NCBI GenBank assembly: GCA_025991245.1
Contig: BQMJ01000061.1
Coordinates: 62,001-126,000 of the forward strand
Origin: Galdieria partita
Taxonomy: Eukaryota; Rhodophyta; Bangiophyceae; Galdieriales; Galdieriaceae
Reading direction: 5' to 3'
Length of the DNA stretch: 64,000 nt
The notes beneath the pieces were generated by a model that was not told the DNA's origin, did not search any database, and saw only the letters and a program-made list of their open reading frames with translations. Positions 53,088-64,000 of the stretch are shown here, one piece after another. How positions within the stretch are numbered: position 1 is the stretch's first letter; each line of letters starts with the position of its first letter. A program made the position numbers and the translations under genes.

Positions 53088-53943
53088 ATGGATGAAACTC
53101 TACTTTGGTTCCCAAGAGAGAAAGAATGGCATTTCCAATGGACATTCCAACTCTCTTGGAAGAAAGTTTGTTTTCTTCGTTGTCTGTTCATGAATTCGTC
53201 CAAAGCTATTTGTGTAGGCAAAAACTATGAGAAACATGCTCGTGAAATGGGTGATATGACTACTTCACGTGGAGAACCTATTATCTTTTTGAAACCCAGT
53301 TCCAGTTATTTGGAGCAAGGAAGTCCCATTTTATTACCTAAAGGAGCACAAGTACATCACGAAGTAGAGTTGGGAGTGGTCATAGGAGCTACTGCTCAAA
53401 ACGTCAGTGTAGATCGTGCCATAGACTATGTTCAAGGCTATCTATGTTGTTTGGATATGACTGCTAGGAATTGGCAATCCACTGCGGCTTCCAAAGGTGA
53501 GCCGTGGACCTTGGCAAAAGGGTGCGATACCTTTTTGCCTATGAGTCATCAGATACCAAAGGAGCGGATTCCAGATGCTCAACAATTGGAAATATGGCTC
53601 AAGGTGAGTAGGAAACATGATAGATAGTTGGTTGTGAGAAGAGAGAGAGAGAGATGAGGAATATTCTTATTTAGGTCAATGGAGAATATAGGCAACGTGG
53701 ATATACTCGAGATATGATTTTTTCAGTTCCAGAGCTCATTTCATATACTAGCAAATACATTACATTGTATCCTGGTGACCTCCTTTTAACGGGTAATGGG
53801 ACACTTGGAAAAGCTCTTTGACTAACCATAGAGAGAGTATAGGAACTCCAGAAGGAGTAGGCCCCGTATATGATGGTGATGTGATACACGCTGGAATAAC
53901 AGATATTGTGGAAATGCAATTTCTATGCAAAAACAAGTCTTGA
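53088..53943 (+). CDS. FAHD1: FAHD1-type acylpyruvase / oxaloacetate decarboxylase
   Basis: Fumarylacetoacetate hydrolase family enzyme of the FAHD1 subgroup, which cleaves acylpyruvates and decarboxylates oxaloacetate; in other eukaryotes it is mitochondrial. Exons 53088-53603, 53675-53792 and 53843-53943 give 244 residues with consistent phases. Hallmarks: [22 protein letters not shown], the metal-binding [30 protein letters not shown] and [13 protein letters not shown], the last formed across an exon junction. Two starts are possible. ATG 53088 adds 34 residues that could be targeting sequence; Met 53190 gives the usual short N-terminus. The first intron carries a GA repeat. Confidence 0.9.
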
Positions 53944-53992
53944 ATAAAAAATGTCTGATGGAGAGAGTGGATCATGAATATATGATCTCTTA

Positions 53993-56145
53993 TTAGCCTT
54001 CCATCATTCGTTGCAAACTCCACACTACTTTGGTATACAATCCGTTTTGATATCGATTCCATCGCAGCACATCTTCCGCTGCCTTTTTCAACACGGCTTT
54101 GCTTTCTTGACGAGCATACAACACTTTCAACTTCATTTTCGTAGCTTGACGACTCCATTCCAATCGCCTTCTTCTTGCTTTATCTCGAATCTTTTCTCGT
54201 TCCTCTTTCGCTCGCATTTTGATAGCACTCGTCAAATGTTGTACAATAGGAGTGGATACCACTTTGGCCGCTCCTTTACGAAACTGCAATTCCAACGCAG
54301 CCGCTTCTCTTCGTTTAGAATAACAACGACTAATATGCGGTGACTCTACTACATGCAAAAACAATACATTAAATGCTTGAGATAACAAAGCAAACCAAAA
54401 TGTTTCCCAATTACGTCCCATCAAAGCAACTCCATACATCCATAAATGACCCAATATACTAATATCCATATATTATTATTATTATCATTCTATCCTCTCT
54501 CTCTCTCTACTTACCAATCCGGATTATTCATAAACCTATAGATACCGGTATAAACAGGAGAATCGGTTCTAGGTTCAAAGAAAAAGTCTCCATAATACCA
54601 ACCATAATCACCAATGGCCATATAAGAGGATAGAGAACCATAAATAGACAAAAGAATGCCAATCAAACCACCAGAAAATGTCGCCCATTTGGAAGACGAA
54701 AACATATTGGAACGAACGATTTGCATCAAAGTAGAAAAATGTTGAATAAAGGAATCATGTAAACCATAATCTGCAATCCACAAACGAAAAGCAGCTGAAA
54801 TAAATACAGCGTGATTCATTACCAATGAAAAATTGTACAATCTACGCCATTCTAAAAAAGCTTCTTCCATAGTATACCCACGATTTTGAAACTGTTTGGT
54901 AATCCATCCACAACATGACTGTTTGTATAATAAATAACCCAATCCTATCCAATGAAAACATCTCCAAAATACAACATGCATAATATAAAAGATTTTTCTA
55001 GCATTGGAAAATACACTAAACAAAAAAAGCCAAGAAAGAAGAACAAACAAAGCAAAGTCACTACTTCTTAATGGGAACAAATGAAGTAGACCCGTCAATT
55101 CACTTCCAGAACGAACATAATCGGCATGAATTAAGGAATCATCTCCTGTTTGAGGCATACCCGTGTTGTGATGATTGGGTTTGGAGTATAACCTTTGTAT
55201 ATGAGGTTCTTCTACCAACATAAGAAATAAGAGTTGACTTCCGTGTGAAAATAATGAAATAAACAACAAGTTGTAGGATTGGGCTATCAGACAACTCCCA
55301 TAATAAGCAGCATAACCAATAGTATACATCGGATGCGGAAATAATTCGAATACTCCATCAAATACCAATTCACCTTGAATACGAAAGAAAAAGTCTCCCC
55401 AGAACCAAGCATAGTCTCCAATACAGCGATGAGCAGAAACTTTGGACCAAAAACAGAATATTAAAAGTGATATTCCCAAAACATAACAACTCACAAGTTG
55501 CCATGTGATTGTATTAGGCCATCGGAAACTCTTTAGTGCTAAAAAGAAGAAAGCGACTCCATCATTGGCCAATATGATAGTTGCTATTCCACGAAAGACT
55601 AACCAAGACCAGAATTCATCGGGATAAGATTCCTCTGCATATTTCAACAACTTTTTTCGGTAAGGTTTGATTAACCACTCCTGAAAGAAACAAGGCAACT
55701 GTTGAAATAGAGATACAAAAAGTCCTCTTTTGCTTTGGGTATCTAGAATGACTCCTAGAAAGACATTATAGGCCAATCTCCAAAACAAGAATACGGCAAC
55801 ATAGAATGCATAAGGTAGTTGGGGTACAAACAGAAAGCAATAAAGTAGGCCGAGGGTACATAGATTACTCAACACTTCAAAGAGGGTCCATAAAGTCGGT
55901 TTGAGTAAAGCCTCCATCATATCAGGTAAAGGTGGTACAACAAACTTTTCGCCAGAAGAAAGGATCCCGATTCTTACTTTGGAAGGTAATTCATCTTCTA
56001 GTTGATTCTTCCAAGAGTCCTCTTTGCCAATAGAATGCTTTCTCTCAACATTGTTTGTATCGTTTCTATCCGAGTGCTGTGTCTCCTGTTGAACAAGGTT
56101 TGACCCACAAGTGTCGTTGCTCTTTCTATGCCGCAGCGTTGACAT
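53993..56145 (-). CDS. CHO2: CHO2-type phosphatidylethanolamine N-methyltransferase
   Basis: Integral membrane methyltransferase that starts conversion of phosphatidylethanolamine to phosphatidylcholine with S-adenosylmethionine, in the ER. Exons 56145-54515 and 54458-53993 give about 698 residues. There are many hydrophobic segments and two halves with related motifs (DYAWFWGDFFFRIQGELVFDG and DYGWYYGDFFFEPRTDSPVY). FPHPMYTIGYAAYYG and VEEPHIQRLY, like NPxY/H and VExPHI in yeast Cho2, are typical. The basic, helical C-terminal tail (KMRAKEEREKIRDKARRRR) is cytosolic. It is shorter than yeast Cho2. It diverges from the DPH4 gene with only 62 bases between start codons. Confidence 0.85.
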
Positions 56146-56207
56146 TTCTCAAGCAACGGGAATTTCCTCGTCTCACCGTCCACATCGCATCGCTGCTCAT
56201 CATTCGG
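56146..56207. promoter_or_regulatory. 62-base divergent promoter, CHO2 / DPH4
   Basis: Only 62 bases separate the two opposing ATGs, so both genes must share this element or have promoters inside each other's 5' transcribed part. I see no TATA box. Confidence 0.55.
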
Positions 56208-56594
56208 ATGGAAACCATGAATAGACTTTATCAACGGTTACATCTGCAACCCAACGCCAAGCCCTCAGAAATAAGACAGGCTTTCTTAACTGCAGCGAGA
56301 CAACTTCATCCAGATAAGCAACCAGGGAATGAAAACGCCAACGAAGAGTTTCGTATGCTAAAGGAAGCTTACGACCACCTTATGGCTACAAAGAAGACTA
56401 ACCTTACAGGAATAATTGTAGAACCCATTCCTCTAACAGAATGGAACAAATTGGAGTTGAATGATTCAGAAATAGTTTACCAAACAAGGTGTCGTTGTGG
56501 AGGGCAACTTTCAGTCAGCCAAGATCAACTCGTGTCCAATAATGATGGGTTGGTTCCTTGTGACAATTGTTCTTTGTATGTACAAATAGTTTGA
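56208..56594 (+). CDS. DPH4: DPH4 (DNAJC24-like), diphthamide biosynthesis J protein
   Basis: Small electron-carrier and co-chaperone used in the first step of diphthamide formation on elongation factor 2. Single exon, 128 residues. Residues 1-65 are a J domain with the HPD signature (QLHPDKQPG). Residues about 85-128 are a CSL zinc finger (RCRCGGQLSV, then VPCDNCSLYVQIV), whose four Cys bind metal. Length and domain order are those of the DPH4 family. The frame is open further upstream to 56055, but that part overlaps the CHO2 coding sequence and is not J-domain-like, so ATG 56208 is chosen. Confidence 0.92.
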   Translation: METMNRLYQRLHLQPNAKPSEIRQAFLTAARQLHPDKQPGNENANEEFRMLKEAYDHLMATKKTNLTGIIVEPIPLTEWNKLELNDSEIVYQTRCRCGGQLSVSQDQLVSNNDGLVPCDNCSLYVQIV

Positions 56595-56626
56595 GAATCC
56601 AAATGGACACAACAATTATACAAACT

Positions 56627-58116
56627 TTATAGACTTGTGGCTGAGTGAAGATAGTCCACTTGTTCTACACGAATAGGTCGACCTTCCATATAACTCTTTT
56701 TGGCAGCTAAAGCAATGACAACAGGAGCTCTTCCATCCCATCCAGTAACTGGAACTGGTTTCTTATTCAAAATACAGTCGCAAAATTGATCGAGTTCCTC
56801 AATAAAGGACTCTGTGTACCTTTCCATAAAGAAGTGAAGGGGTAAATCCCTCATGATACTCTGATTGGTTGAAATAACTGCCGAATTGGGATAGTTGTTG
56901 TTGATATGTACGGAACCTTTGGAGCCAAATACTTCACAACGTTGATCATAACCATAAACGGCTTGACGAGAGTTGTCAATAGTACCCACAACTCCATTCC
57001 GAAATTGTAATAAAACGATGGAAGTGTCCACATCTCCAAATTCTTTCATTTCAGGCACACAATGAATGGCTCCTACTGCATACACTTGTTCTACTTCATC
57101 ACCAATCAAGAATCGTGCCCTAGACCAAATCCTATTACTTTGAAATCAAGCTGGATGATATAGGGCTTACATATCAAAGTCATGAATGGAACAATCCAAC
57201 CAAATTCCACCAGAACTCTTTAAATAGTCCAAGGGAGGTGGAGAAGGGTCTCGGCTCACAATGTGTAGAATTTGCGGTGTTCCAATCTAGAAAAATGATA
57301 TCAAGAGTCTCGACTCTTTTCACTATACAACTTACCTCACCACGAACGATAGCTTGACGAACTCGAGAATAGTTCTGATCAAACCTTCGATTAAAACCCA
57401 CTTGTAGTTGAACTCCACATTCTTCCACTACCTTGAGAGCTTCATCAATTTTCTTCAAATCAGTATCTATAGGCTTTTCACAAAAGATATGCTTTCCAGC
57501 TCTTGCTGCCTCAATAATTTGTTTGGTATGTTGATTAGAAGCAGAACATATACAAACGGCATCCACAGAAGGGTCCTATATCATGAGGTTGCATGAGATC
57601 GACATAGCAAGCAACAAGATATTCTACCTCCAACAGTAAATGATAATCATAATAAGGTTTGCAACCTGTAGCCAAGCTACATCTTTCTGCCAATTGTTTT
57701 GTTCCTGAAGCCACCCCAACTAGTCTTCCTTTCTTGATTCGAAAAGCCAAGTTTTCAGCGTGTACTTGACCTATTCTTCCTGCTCCAATAATACCGATAC
57801 CAACTGTTTCTTCGGACTTTTCACCCAGACTAGTTTCAGCAGCATTGACAGAAGAAGCGACTCTCATATTCCATTGAATCGTAGTAAAACGACGATGACG
57901 TACAACAGGTTTGCACTGGACACTAGTCAGAAGTTTCTCATCCCCAACATATAAACAACTTACCCATGAGGATGTTATTTTCTTGGATAAGCTTTTTCCT
58001 TGCCATGTTGGTTGAGAGTCAACTAGTGAAGTAAAAGCCATCAAGAAGAAAAAAGCACAACAATTTGCGCCAAAAGAGGATCCATTCTGATCTCCCCCAA
58101 CTCCACTGCACATCAT
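56627..58116 (-). CDS. Myo-inositol 2-dehydrogenase-like oxidoreductase (Gfo/Idh/MocA)
   Basis: NAD(P)-dependent sugar or inositol dehydrogenase. Exons 58116-57628, 57575-57336, 57286-57171 and 57119-56627 keep frame. After a variable N-terminus of about 110 residues comes the Rossmann motif [19 protein letters not shown], then HIFCEKPI with the EKP lysine, QVGFNRRFD, and [17 protein letters not shown], the D-x3-H catalytic pattern typical of inositol 2-dehydrogenases. The C-terminal part is regular. The N-terminal extension has a hydrophobic stretch ([14 protein letters not shown]) and could be a targeting sequence, or translation may start later, for example at the Met of NMRVASS. This enzyme class is rare in eukaryotes outside microbes and may be acquired. 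The substrate is inferred from the motif only. Confidence 0.85.
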
Positions 58117-58303
58117 CCCTCCTCCCGTTGTCAGGATTGGGTTCTATATAGGCTCGTCAAGTTGACATGATAGAAAAATATAAAAAAGATAGAAAGAGAT
58201 CGTATTCTCCATGAAAGGAGATACATTCAAAGTTGCAGTCCATATGGAATGTCCCCATGAAATGATATTGTTCTTTTTTCCATAGTGGAAATAAGGGGCC
58301 GAT

Positions 58304-60890
58304 ATGGCGATTGCAGTCATTGGAGGAACGGCACTATTGAAGAGCAACTTGTTTGCCCATTTTAAACCCAAACAAGTAGAAACCAAGTTTGGAAAGGTTA
58401 TCTTGTATGTGGATGACCAGCAGAATTGTATTTTTTTGCAGAGACATCACGCTGATGCGTCCATTCAAGGGGCATACAGTTTACCTCACTTGATCAATCA
58501 CCGTGCCAACCTTGTTGCCTTGTCACAACTGGTAATTTATTTACTTTTTAAAATTGCGTATTCCAATCCTCTTTTTAGAACGTTCAATCTATTGTTGCCA
58601 TTTGTTCCGTAGGGAGTTTGAAGCCTTCGCTTGCTCCAGGTACTATTGTGATTCCCAACGATTTTGCTGCACTGTTTTCTCCACCTGTCACTATATTTGA
58701 TGATAATCAAAGTCATATAGTGGCAGGCATTCATCCCACTTGGAGAGAGGAGATTATTTCAATATTACAGCGAGAGGGAGTGGAACTTTCAACGAGAGGA
58801 GTTTATGTTCAAACACAAGGTCCTCGTTTTGAAACTGCTACCGAATCCATGTTTCTGAGTCAATTGGGAGATGTAGTTGGTATGACTGCAGCAACAGAAG
58901 CCGTATTGTCGAGTGAACTAGGAATACCTTATGCTATGGTATGTTCGGTGGATAATTATGCCAATGGAATAGCTTTCCAAACTCTTTCTACGGAAGAGTT
59001 TCAGTCCAGTGTAATACAACATCAAAAACATGTGGAAAAAATAGTTAGTTGCTTAGTCAAACATGTTCTAGGTAAGCCAACTGAGTCATTTTCAGTCGAT
59101 AAATAGCGAGCATGTTTCCAGGTTTCTCTTGTTACCATAGAACTGTATTTGAATCACCTGTTAGATTAGATACTAGAAAAGAAGTAGATTGTATGATTCA
59201 TGCTCGATGGATCATAACGATGGATGATCACCCCCATAGTCTATCGAATAGTCATCCTAGGGAACATTATTTGAAAGATTATTGTCTTATCATAGATGAT
59301 GGAATCATTGAGCACATTTTGCCTCAAGAAATAGCTCAAAAGAGTTATCGAGCAAGAGAACAAGAATATCTTTCCAACCATTGTCTACTTCCAGGATTCA
59401 TCAATGCTCATAGTCATGCAGGTTTGGCTTTCTTTCGTGGAATGAAGGAAGAGCAAAATTTGAATCGGTGGCTAAGAGAAACCATTTGGCCTATGGAAGA
59501 TGCCTATTTACAAGTCTATTTAAGAGATGCTACCTTTTTGGCGGTTGCTGAGATGATTCGAAACGGTATCACTTGTTTCAATGATATGTATTGGATTCCA
59601 AGGAATACTTGTCAAGTAGCAAAACAAGTTGGCATCCGTGCTATGGTAGGAATAGTTGCGATAGAATTCCAAAAGGAATGCAACAGTACTTTGGAATACA
59701 TAGAAAAGGGTCAAAATGTTTGGCAAGAATTTCAACATTGCGATACTTTACATTTTTGTTATGCACCACATGCACCTTATACAGTGAATGATCAAACTTG
59801 GGTAAGCAATGAATATTTTGAAATATTCGACGCAATTTGAATCGATGAGACTTGTAGCAATCGATCATTCAACGTAGCTTATCCAATGGTCTACCCATTC
59901 ACACTCATCTGCATGAAACTACCGAGGAATGTGATGCATCGATGAAATTGGATAGAGTAAGTATATCTTTCTATCGTTGTTCTTCCATTCGATAGTTGTC
60001 CCTTTAGAATTCTTCTGTTTGTCATTTATCAGATAATCCTGCTAGACCTTTATCCAATTTGAAGAAACTTGGTTTATTGGATTGTCATGTCATTGCTGCA
60101 CATATGGTGGAAATCAATGGTGAAGAATTGGAATGGCTTGCTAGTTGTAAAAACTTTCATGTGGTGCATTGTCCTACTTCCAATATGAAATTGGTAAGAG
60201 TATTTCGTACTTTATATATCAACTCAACCATGCTGAGATAGGGTTGTGGATTTTGTCCTGTTGAACGTTTATTGGGTGCAGGAATCAATGTTGCTCTAGG
60301 AACAGATAGTTGTGGAAGCAACAATTCTTTGGATATGTTACAAGAGATAAAATTGGCAGCATTGTTAGCCAAAGGACGAACAAAGGACTCCACCAGTGTT
60401 CCTGCATATGGTAAGTTACTATTTTGTTCAAGTTATCGACTCAAAATATTGGAATAGAAGCGTTGTCTATGGCTACTAGTCGTGCAGCTCGAGCTTTGGG
60501 TTTACAAGACAAAATAGGAAGTCTCACTGTAGGAAAGGCAGCCGACGTTATTGCAATAGACCTCAAGACCTTTGTGGAGACGAATCCAGTAAGCACTCAA
60601 CTGGTTGGGACTATATCCTCTATTGACCTCAATCACAGGTATACAATCCAGTGTCTTCAGTTGTTTATTCAGCCAAGCGAGAACAAGTTACTGATGTTTG
60701 GGTACAAGGAAGAAGATTGATGAAAGATCGATATTTGACCACCTTATCACTGGAAAAAGTCCTCAAACATGTTGACAGGTTGTATTATCAAAGGTTTTTC
60801 ATCTACATAATATGAATGAAATATCTTCATAGGTGGCAAGACTTTCTGTCCATGCAGTCAAGTATCGAGAAAGTTGGCAACCATCAGTAG
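58304..60890 (+). CDS. Fused methylthioinosine/purine phosphorylase - MTA/SAH deaminase
   Basis: Nine exons (58304-58531, 58579-59071, 59122-59801, 59858-59956, 60008-60193, 60242-60410, 60458-60588, 60639-60778, 60833-60890) give 727 residues with every phase matching. Residues 1-240 are an MTAP/PNP-family phosphorylase: VIGGTALL, RHHADASIQ, VYVQTQGPRFET, DVVGMTAATEAVLSSELG. Asn in VDNYANG sits where 6-oxopurine enzymes have Asn. Residues 260-727 are an amidohydrolase of the MTA/SAH deaminase type: GFINAHSHAGLAFFRG, HAPYTV, IHTHLHETTEE, VHCPTSNMKL, LGTDSCGSNN. Together they could turn methylthioadenosine into methylthioinosine and then hypoxanthine plus methylthioribose-1-phosphate. If the 50-nt intron 59072-59121 is retained, the phosphorylase ends alone at 59106, and a second ATG lies five bases on. 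Confidence 0.85.
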
Positions 60891-61211
60891 TTCTACTGCC
60901 ATTTCTGGAGGGAATTCAAAAGGAGCCAAGTTTCCCTCAGTTTGTTCGTACATAATATGATAATAAAAGTATTCACAAACTTTTTCCAACAAGTGTCCAG
61001 GTATTTCGTTGAGGTTGAGTTGTCCTGTTTTGGCTTCCGAGAAACCACCTATAGACAATGTAACTCCATTCGAACCATCCAGCCTCTACTTACTTTCCAA
61101 AGTAGTCTTCAAAAACTTGGAAACTTTAGCGCACTCTTCTGCTATATAAAACTCGAACCCATCTGAACTTTTCAACAATACATAGCCTTGAGGCACCTTT
61201 CGCGTATTCAT
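60858..61211 (-). CDS. ELOC: Elongin C
   Basis: SKP1-fold adaptor of elongin BC-cullin ubiquitin ligases and of the elongin transcription complex. Exons 61211-61094 and 61048-60858 give 102 residues. YVLLKSSDGFEFYIAEECA, LNEIPGHLLEKVCEYFYY, FEFPPEMAVELLMVANFLD match human elongin C throughout; the family's usual length is 112. ATG 61211 is the nearest in-frame start. The stop lies 33 bases inside the last exon of the convergent phosphorylase-deaminase gene, and the start is 37 bases below the TTC4 stop, so the gene is squeezed on both sides. Confidence 0.93.
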
Positions 61212-61248
61212 GTCCCGAATGTGAAAAAAAGTCATTGAATGAGATCGT

Positions 61249-62543
61249 TTACTGAGGCCATACAAAGAATACTGGATAGAGTGGCACCACATAATCTTTC
61301 CTAGAAAGTATTTGTGACAAAGATAGTTCTTGGGATACAACTATCTTGGTTCCCATTTCATTGTCTGCAACAGGAGAAGCTTCCATATGTCCATTCCCAT
61401 ACAGATACTCTACCGCACTATTCCATTCCTCTAAACAAGGAGTCCAATGAGTATAATAGAAAACTTGCAAGTGTTCTTGATGATACAATCCGCGATAGTC
61501 CCAGGGAGGCCTTTTGTCAAACAACATAGACAACAATTCACAAAGCTTCACATCTTCTTGACAGTTCTCCAACAAGTCACTTTGGCCTTCATAAGGAGGA
61601 TACACGAAGAGCACTGGCCAACTTAACTGACCATGGGCATCTACTTGCGGTCGTCTTTTAAAAGTCCATTGTTGAGTGACAAACAAAGGCAATCCCAAAC
61701 GTATATTCCTTTTTTTCAGAGCGTTGATAAGAACTTGTGTTTCTGCTTCCAGTTTCTGTCTTTGTCTTTGTATTTCCTGTTGTTTGGTTTCTTCTTCTCT
61801 ACGTTGTCTGGATATTTTATCTTCCAGTTCTGCTATTCTTTTGTCTTCCAACGCATTGTTTTCCTTGGCTTGTTGTAACCATATTTGAGCTTGTTTCCAC
61901 TTTTGAATAGCCAACGCAGCTATACAACCTCTATATGTACTCATAAGAGACTGTTCTACACAACCACCACCACCAACAACCCTTCAACTTTCTTACCTAT
62001 AATAAGACTTTTCAAAAGTTCCCAACTCTAGTGACTGTCGACAGTCTTCTATAACCTTTGCGTAGTTTTTCAATGCCAATTGTGCTGCAGCTCTATTGCT
62101 ATACAACAAACAACCTGTCCACTTGTCCTGTTGTTCCTTTTGCCATTCCTTTATTGCTTGAGTATAACAGTCGATAGCTTGTTTATACTTTCTATGATTC
62201 ACTTAGTATATCAACCAACCATTCCTTGCTCTATATATATATATTCTTACTTTTTCATAAAGTAATCCTTTCCCTTTTCCTTCCAGTCTTCTATCAAGTT
62301 GGGTTTGTCAAAAGCCAAGTGTGCTAGTGCACCCAAGCAAGTCTTTTCAGTAACCTCGTCCAATTCTTCAGGTCTAGGCAAAGCATAGTTATTTGGACAG
62401 AATAGTGGAATATCTTTCCAGTCTATTTCTTCAGTCCTTTCCATACCATTTTGCAATACTTTTGAAACAAATGCATTTCTTCCACCGTTCCTCTCCACTT
62501 GGCATGTTTTGTCCATGTTTTGTGAGTAAACCAAAGACCCCAT
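61249..62543 (-). CDS. TTC4: TTC4/CNS1-like TPR co-chaperone
   Basis: Hsp90/Hsp70 co-chaperone with an N-terminal TPR domain and a C-terminal wheel domain; cytosolic. Exons 62543-62251, 62191-61997 and 61930-61249 join in frame to 389 residues. The TPR part spans about 80-190 (KGKDYFMKKKYKQAIDCYTQ formed across a junction, then LLYSNRAAAQLALKNYAKVI). A charged helix follows (about 190-240), then the wheel domain with LGLPLFVTQQW, WPVLFVYPPY and DYVVPLYPVFFVWP at the end. The first ATG (62543) lies inside the last exon of the upstream RNB gene. A later Met at 62516 or 62444 would shorten that overlap. Confidence 0.88.
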
Positions 62544-64000
62544 AAAAAGATACGTAAAGTTGTATATTTGTGGTTGGTTTCATATTTCTTCATCAAAAGA
62601 GATTCCCAAATATCACTCGTAACGTATAATAGTGGCTGTTGCTGTTCATTCATCCAACATTTCCTTTGGAATACGAGTTGTTGAAAGAACCGAGTATATA
62701 CTTTGTTGAGTCGAATGTGTTTCATTCGGTCTTTCTTATTTTGTTCATATTGTAAAATATCTTTCCAAATGGTATCCTAAATAAGGAATGAATAATATAT
62801 ATATATATATATCCCACACGAGAAGAAGCAACCCAATGAATATTCCATATCCTTACCTTGTCAGAGGATGAAACAATCAAGCGTTGTATCATCAAGTCTT
62901 CATATTTTCTCAAAGGACGAGTACCCAAACGTTTCCTTTTGTTCACAATCCTATGAAACAGCTTCTCCATATCTTTGTCTTGTTGAGGAAATACGGACAA
63001 TATATGTTTTCGAATGAGTTGGCTTGCTCTCGTCAAATAGTCATCTAATAACCATTCTATATGAGTTTTGGATATTTTATGAGGTATCGAAAGGTCCTTT
63101 AAAGTCCATAAAATATTCCAATCTTTGTCCATCCATTCATTGGGTTGTTCTATCAGGACTCCATCACGTGAGAGTCTATAACAGTGATGAATAGGAGGAA
63201 TTTGCATGGGGACGAGTTCTTCTTTGATGATTTTGTAATTTTGTGAAATATCGATATGGAAACGAGCTGCCAAAGTGTCATTATACCATTCTATATAGAA
63301 TTACTTTTAGAGCCAACATCATTCATGAAAACTTACCCGTAGAAAAAGACAACAGACGAAGCCATTTAGGTGGCAACATATGAAATGTTTTGTTTTTCAT
63401 ATATAAAGTTTCTTCTCGTCTTTTGGCTTCTTCATCCAAAGGACAACCCATCGGAATATAAGAAGCGACGTTAATAATATGAACGCTTACAATGACATAA
63501 TGATCATTCACTCTTTCTACACTGATAGCATCATCCAATGCAATCGAGTCTTGAGTATCCAAACAATAACTACGAAATGATAAGGATGACTGCATAGTAT
63601 GAGGTGATTCTACTTTCTTCTTTTCTCTTTGTCTTAGAATGGGATGCATCCAAGACTCATATTCTTCTGATGATGGTTGTGGTGGATGATCTAACTGTAG
63701 TTGTTCTCTATTCAAAGAAATGCTACAACGGCCACCACATTCTTCCAGTAATAAACGAGCACTTTCTAAATTAGGCGTTCGATTCAAAGCCTTCAAAACA
63801 ACTTGAGCTTCCTTATCCAAATAGCCTTCATAGAGACATTGTTCTAAATGTCCTATAAAATGAACAGCATCTACAAAGAGTAGCGGACTCGTAGAAAAAA
63901 GTTTTCCTCTATCATAAGGACTCTTGGAATTCCATTCGTTTCCATCTCTACAACAACTATTCCATAACAGCTTCCAGGCAACCAATGACTTGCTTCTCCT
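62423..64000 (-). CDS. RNB-domain exoribonuclease (RNase II/R family), 5' part beyond window
   Basis: 3'-5' exoribonuclease. Exons >64000-63337, 63290-62857 and 62776-62423 keep frame; the first exon is open to the window edge. The catalytic RNB core is visible: LDTQDSIALDDAISVE with the aspartates of the active site, VSVHIINVASYIP, CPLDEEAKRREETLYM and FHMLPPKWLRLLSFST. After that come a helical region and a basic tail; no clear S1 domain is visible in the C-terminal part. The family includes exosome-type, organellar and DIS3L2 forms. The unusual C-terminus suggests an organellar or divergent member, but this is a guess. The final exon overlaps the TTC4 start by about 120 bases if both ends are right. 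Confidence 0.83.

Noticed and set aside
56055-56207. Longer N-terminus for DPH4
   Set aside because: The extra part overlaps CHO2 coding sequence and the divergent promoter and shows no J-domain or targeting features; the family starts at the chosen Met.

Overview
The window comes from a gene-dense eukaryote. Introns are very short (about 40-60 nt, mostly GTAAG...TAG), genes sit tens of bases apart, and the gene set is clearly eukaryotic (USP39/SAD1, elongin C, TTC4/CNS1, DPH4, CHO2-type methyltransferase, proteasome beta-1, PDR-type ABC transporter). Compactness, moderate AT content and intron style fit a unicellular red alga of the Galdieria type. That assignment is inference; no rRNA or organelle marker is present to prove it.

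Layout. 1-6.4 kb: a PDR/ABCG transporter (partial, minus), a small coiled-coil gene (plus) and an RGG-rich gene (minus). 7.0-22.6 kb: three tandem genes (A, B, C) for large proteins with 45, 13 and 19 ribonuclease-inhibitor-type leucine-rich repeats, then a RING finger and TRAF/Sina-type zinc fingers. 22.7-23.76 kb: a truncated USP39 copy. 23.76-30.7 kb: a T-rich, gene-free stretch made of old, diverged tandem repeats (about 0.62 kb, with a 1.16 kb higher-order period). 30.7-33.9 kb: mostly non-coding, with possible exon remnants. 33.87-34.73 kb: a nearly perfect copy of the coiled-coil/RGG-tail block. 35.9-36.4 kb: the 3' end of a proteasome beta-1 gene fused to the 3' end of another LRR-RING gene (D'). 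38.0-50.8 kb: three more full LRR-RING genes (E, F, G; 19, 14 and 7 repeats). 50.9-64 kb: ordinary housekeeping genes.

The LRR-RING locus is best read as a recent segmental duplication. The block coiled-coil/RGG - LRR genes - USP39 occurs twice (about 4.34-23.76 kb and 33.87-51.99 kb). USP39 is whole only at the far right and the RGG gene only at the far left. The T-rich repeat tract lies at the junction. Within the genes, each 84-bp repeat is nearly fixed at DNA level except for the codons on the exposed beta-strand/loop face. The arrays differ strongly in unit number and share blocks. Together this looks like a repertoire-generating family of LRR recognition proteins with an E3 ubiquitin-ligase output; the function is inference.

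In the right-hand region, one transcription unit appears to encode a fusion of a 6-oxopurine/methylthioinosine-type phosphorylase and a methylthioadenosine/S-adenosylhomocysteine deaminase, which would catalyse consecutive steps of MTA salvage. It overlaps the 3' end of the convergent elongin C gene. Elongin C, TTC4 and an RNB-family exoribonuclease follow one another on the minus strand with overlaps or gaps of tens of bases.
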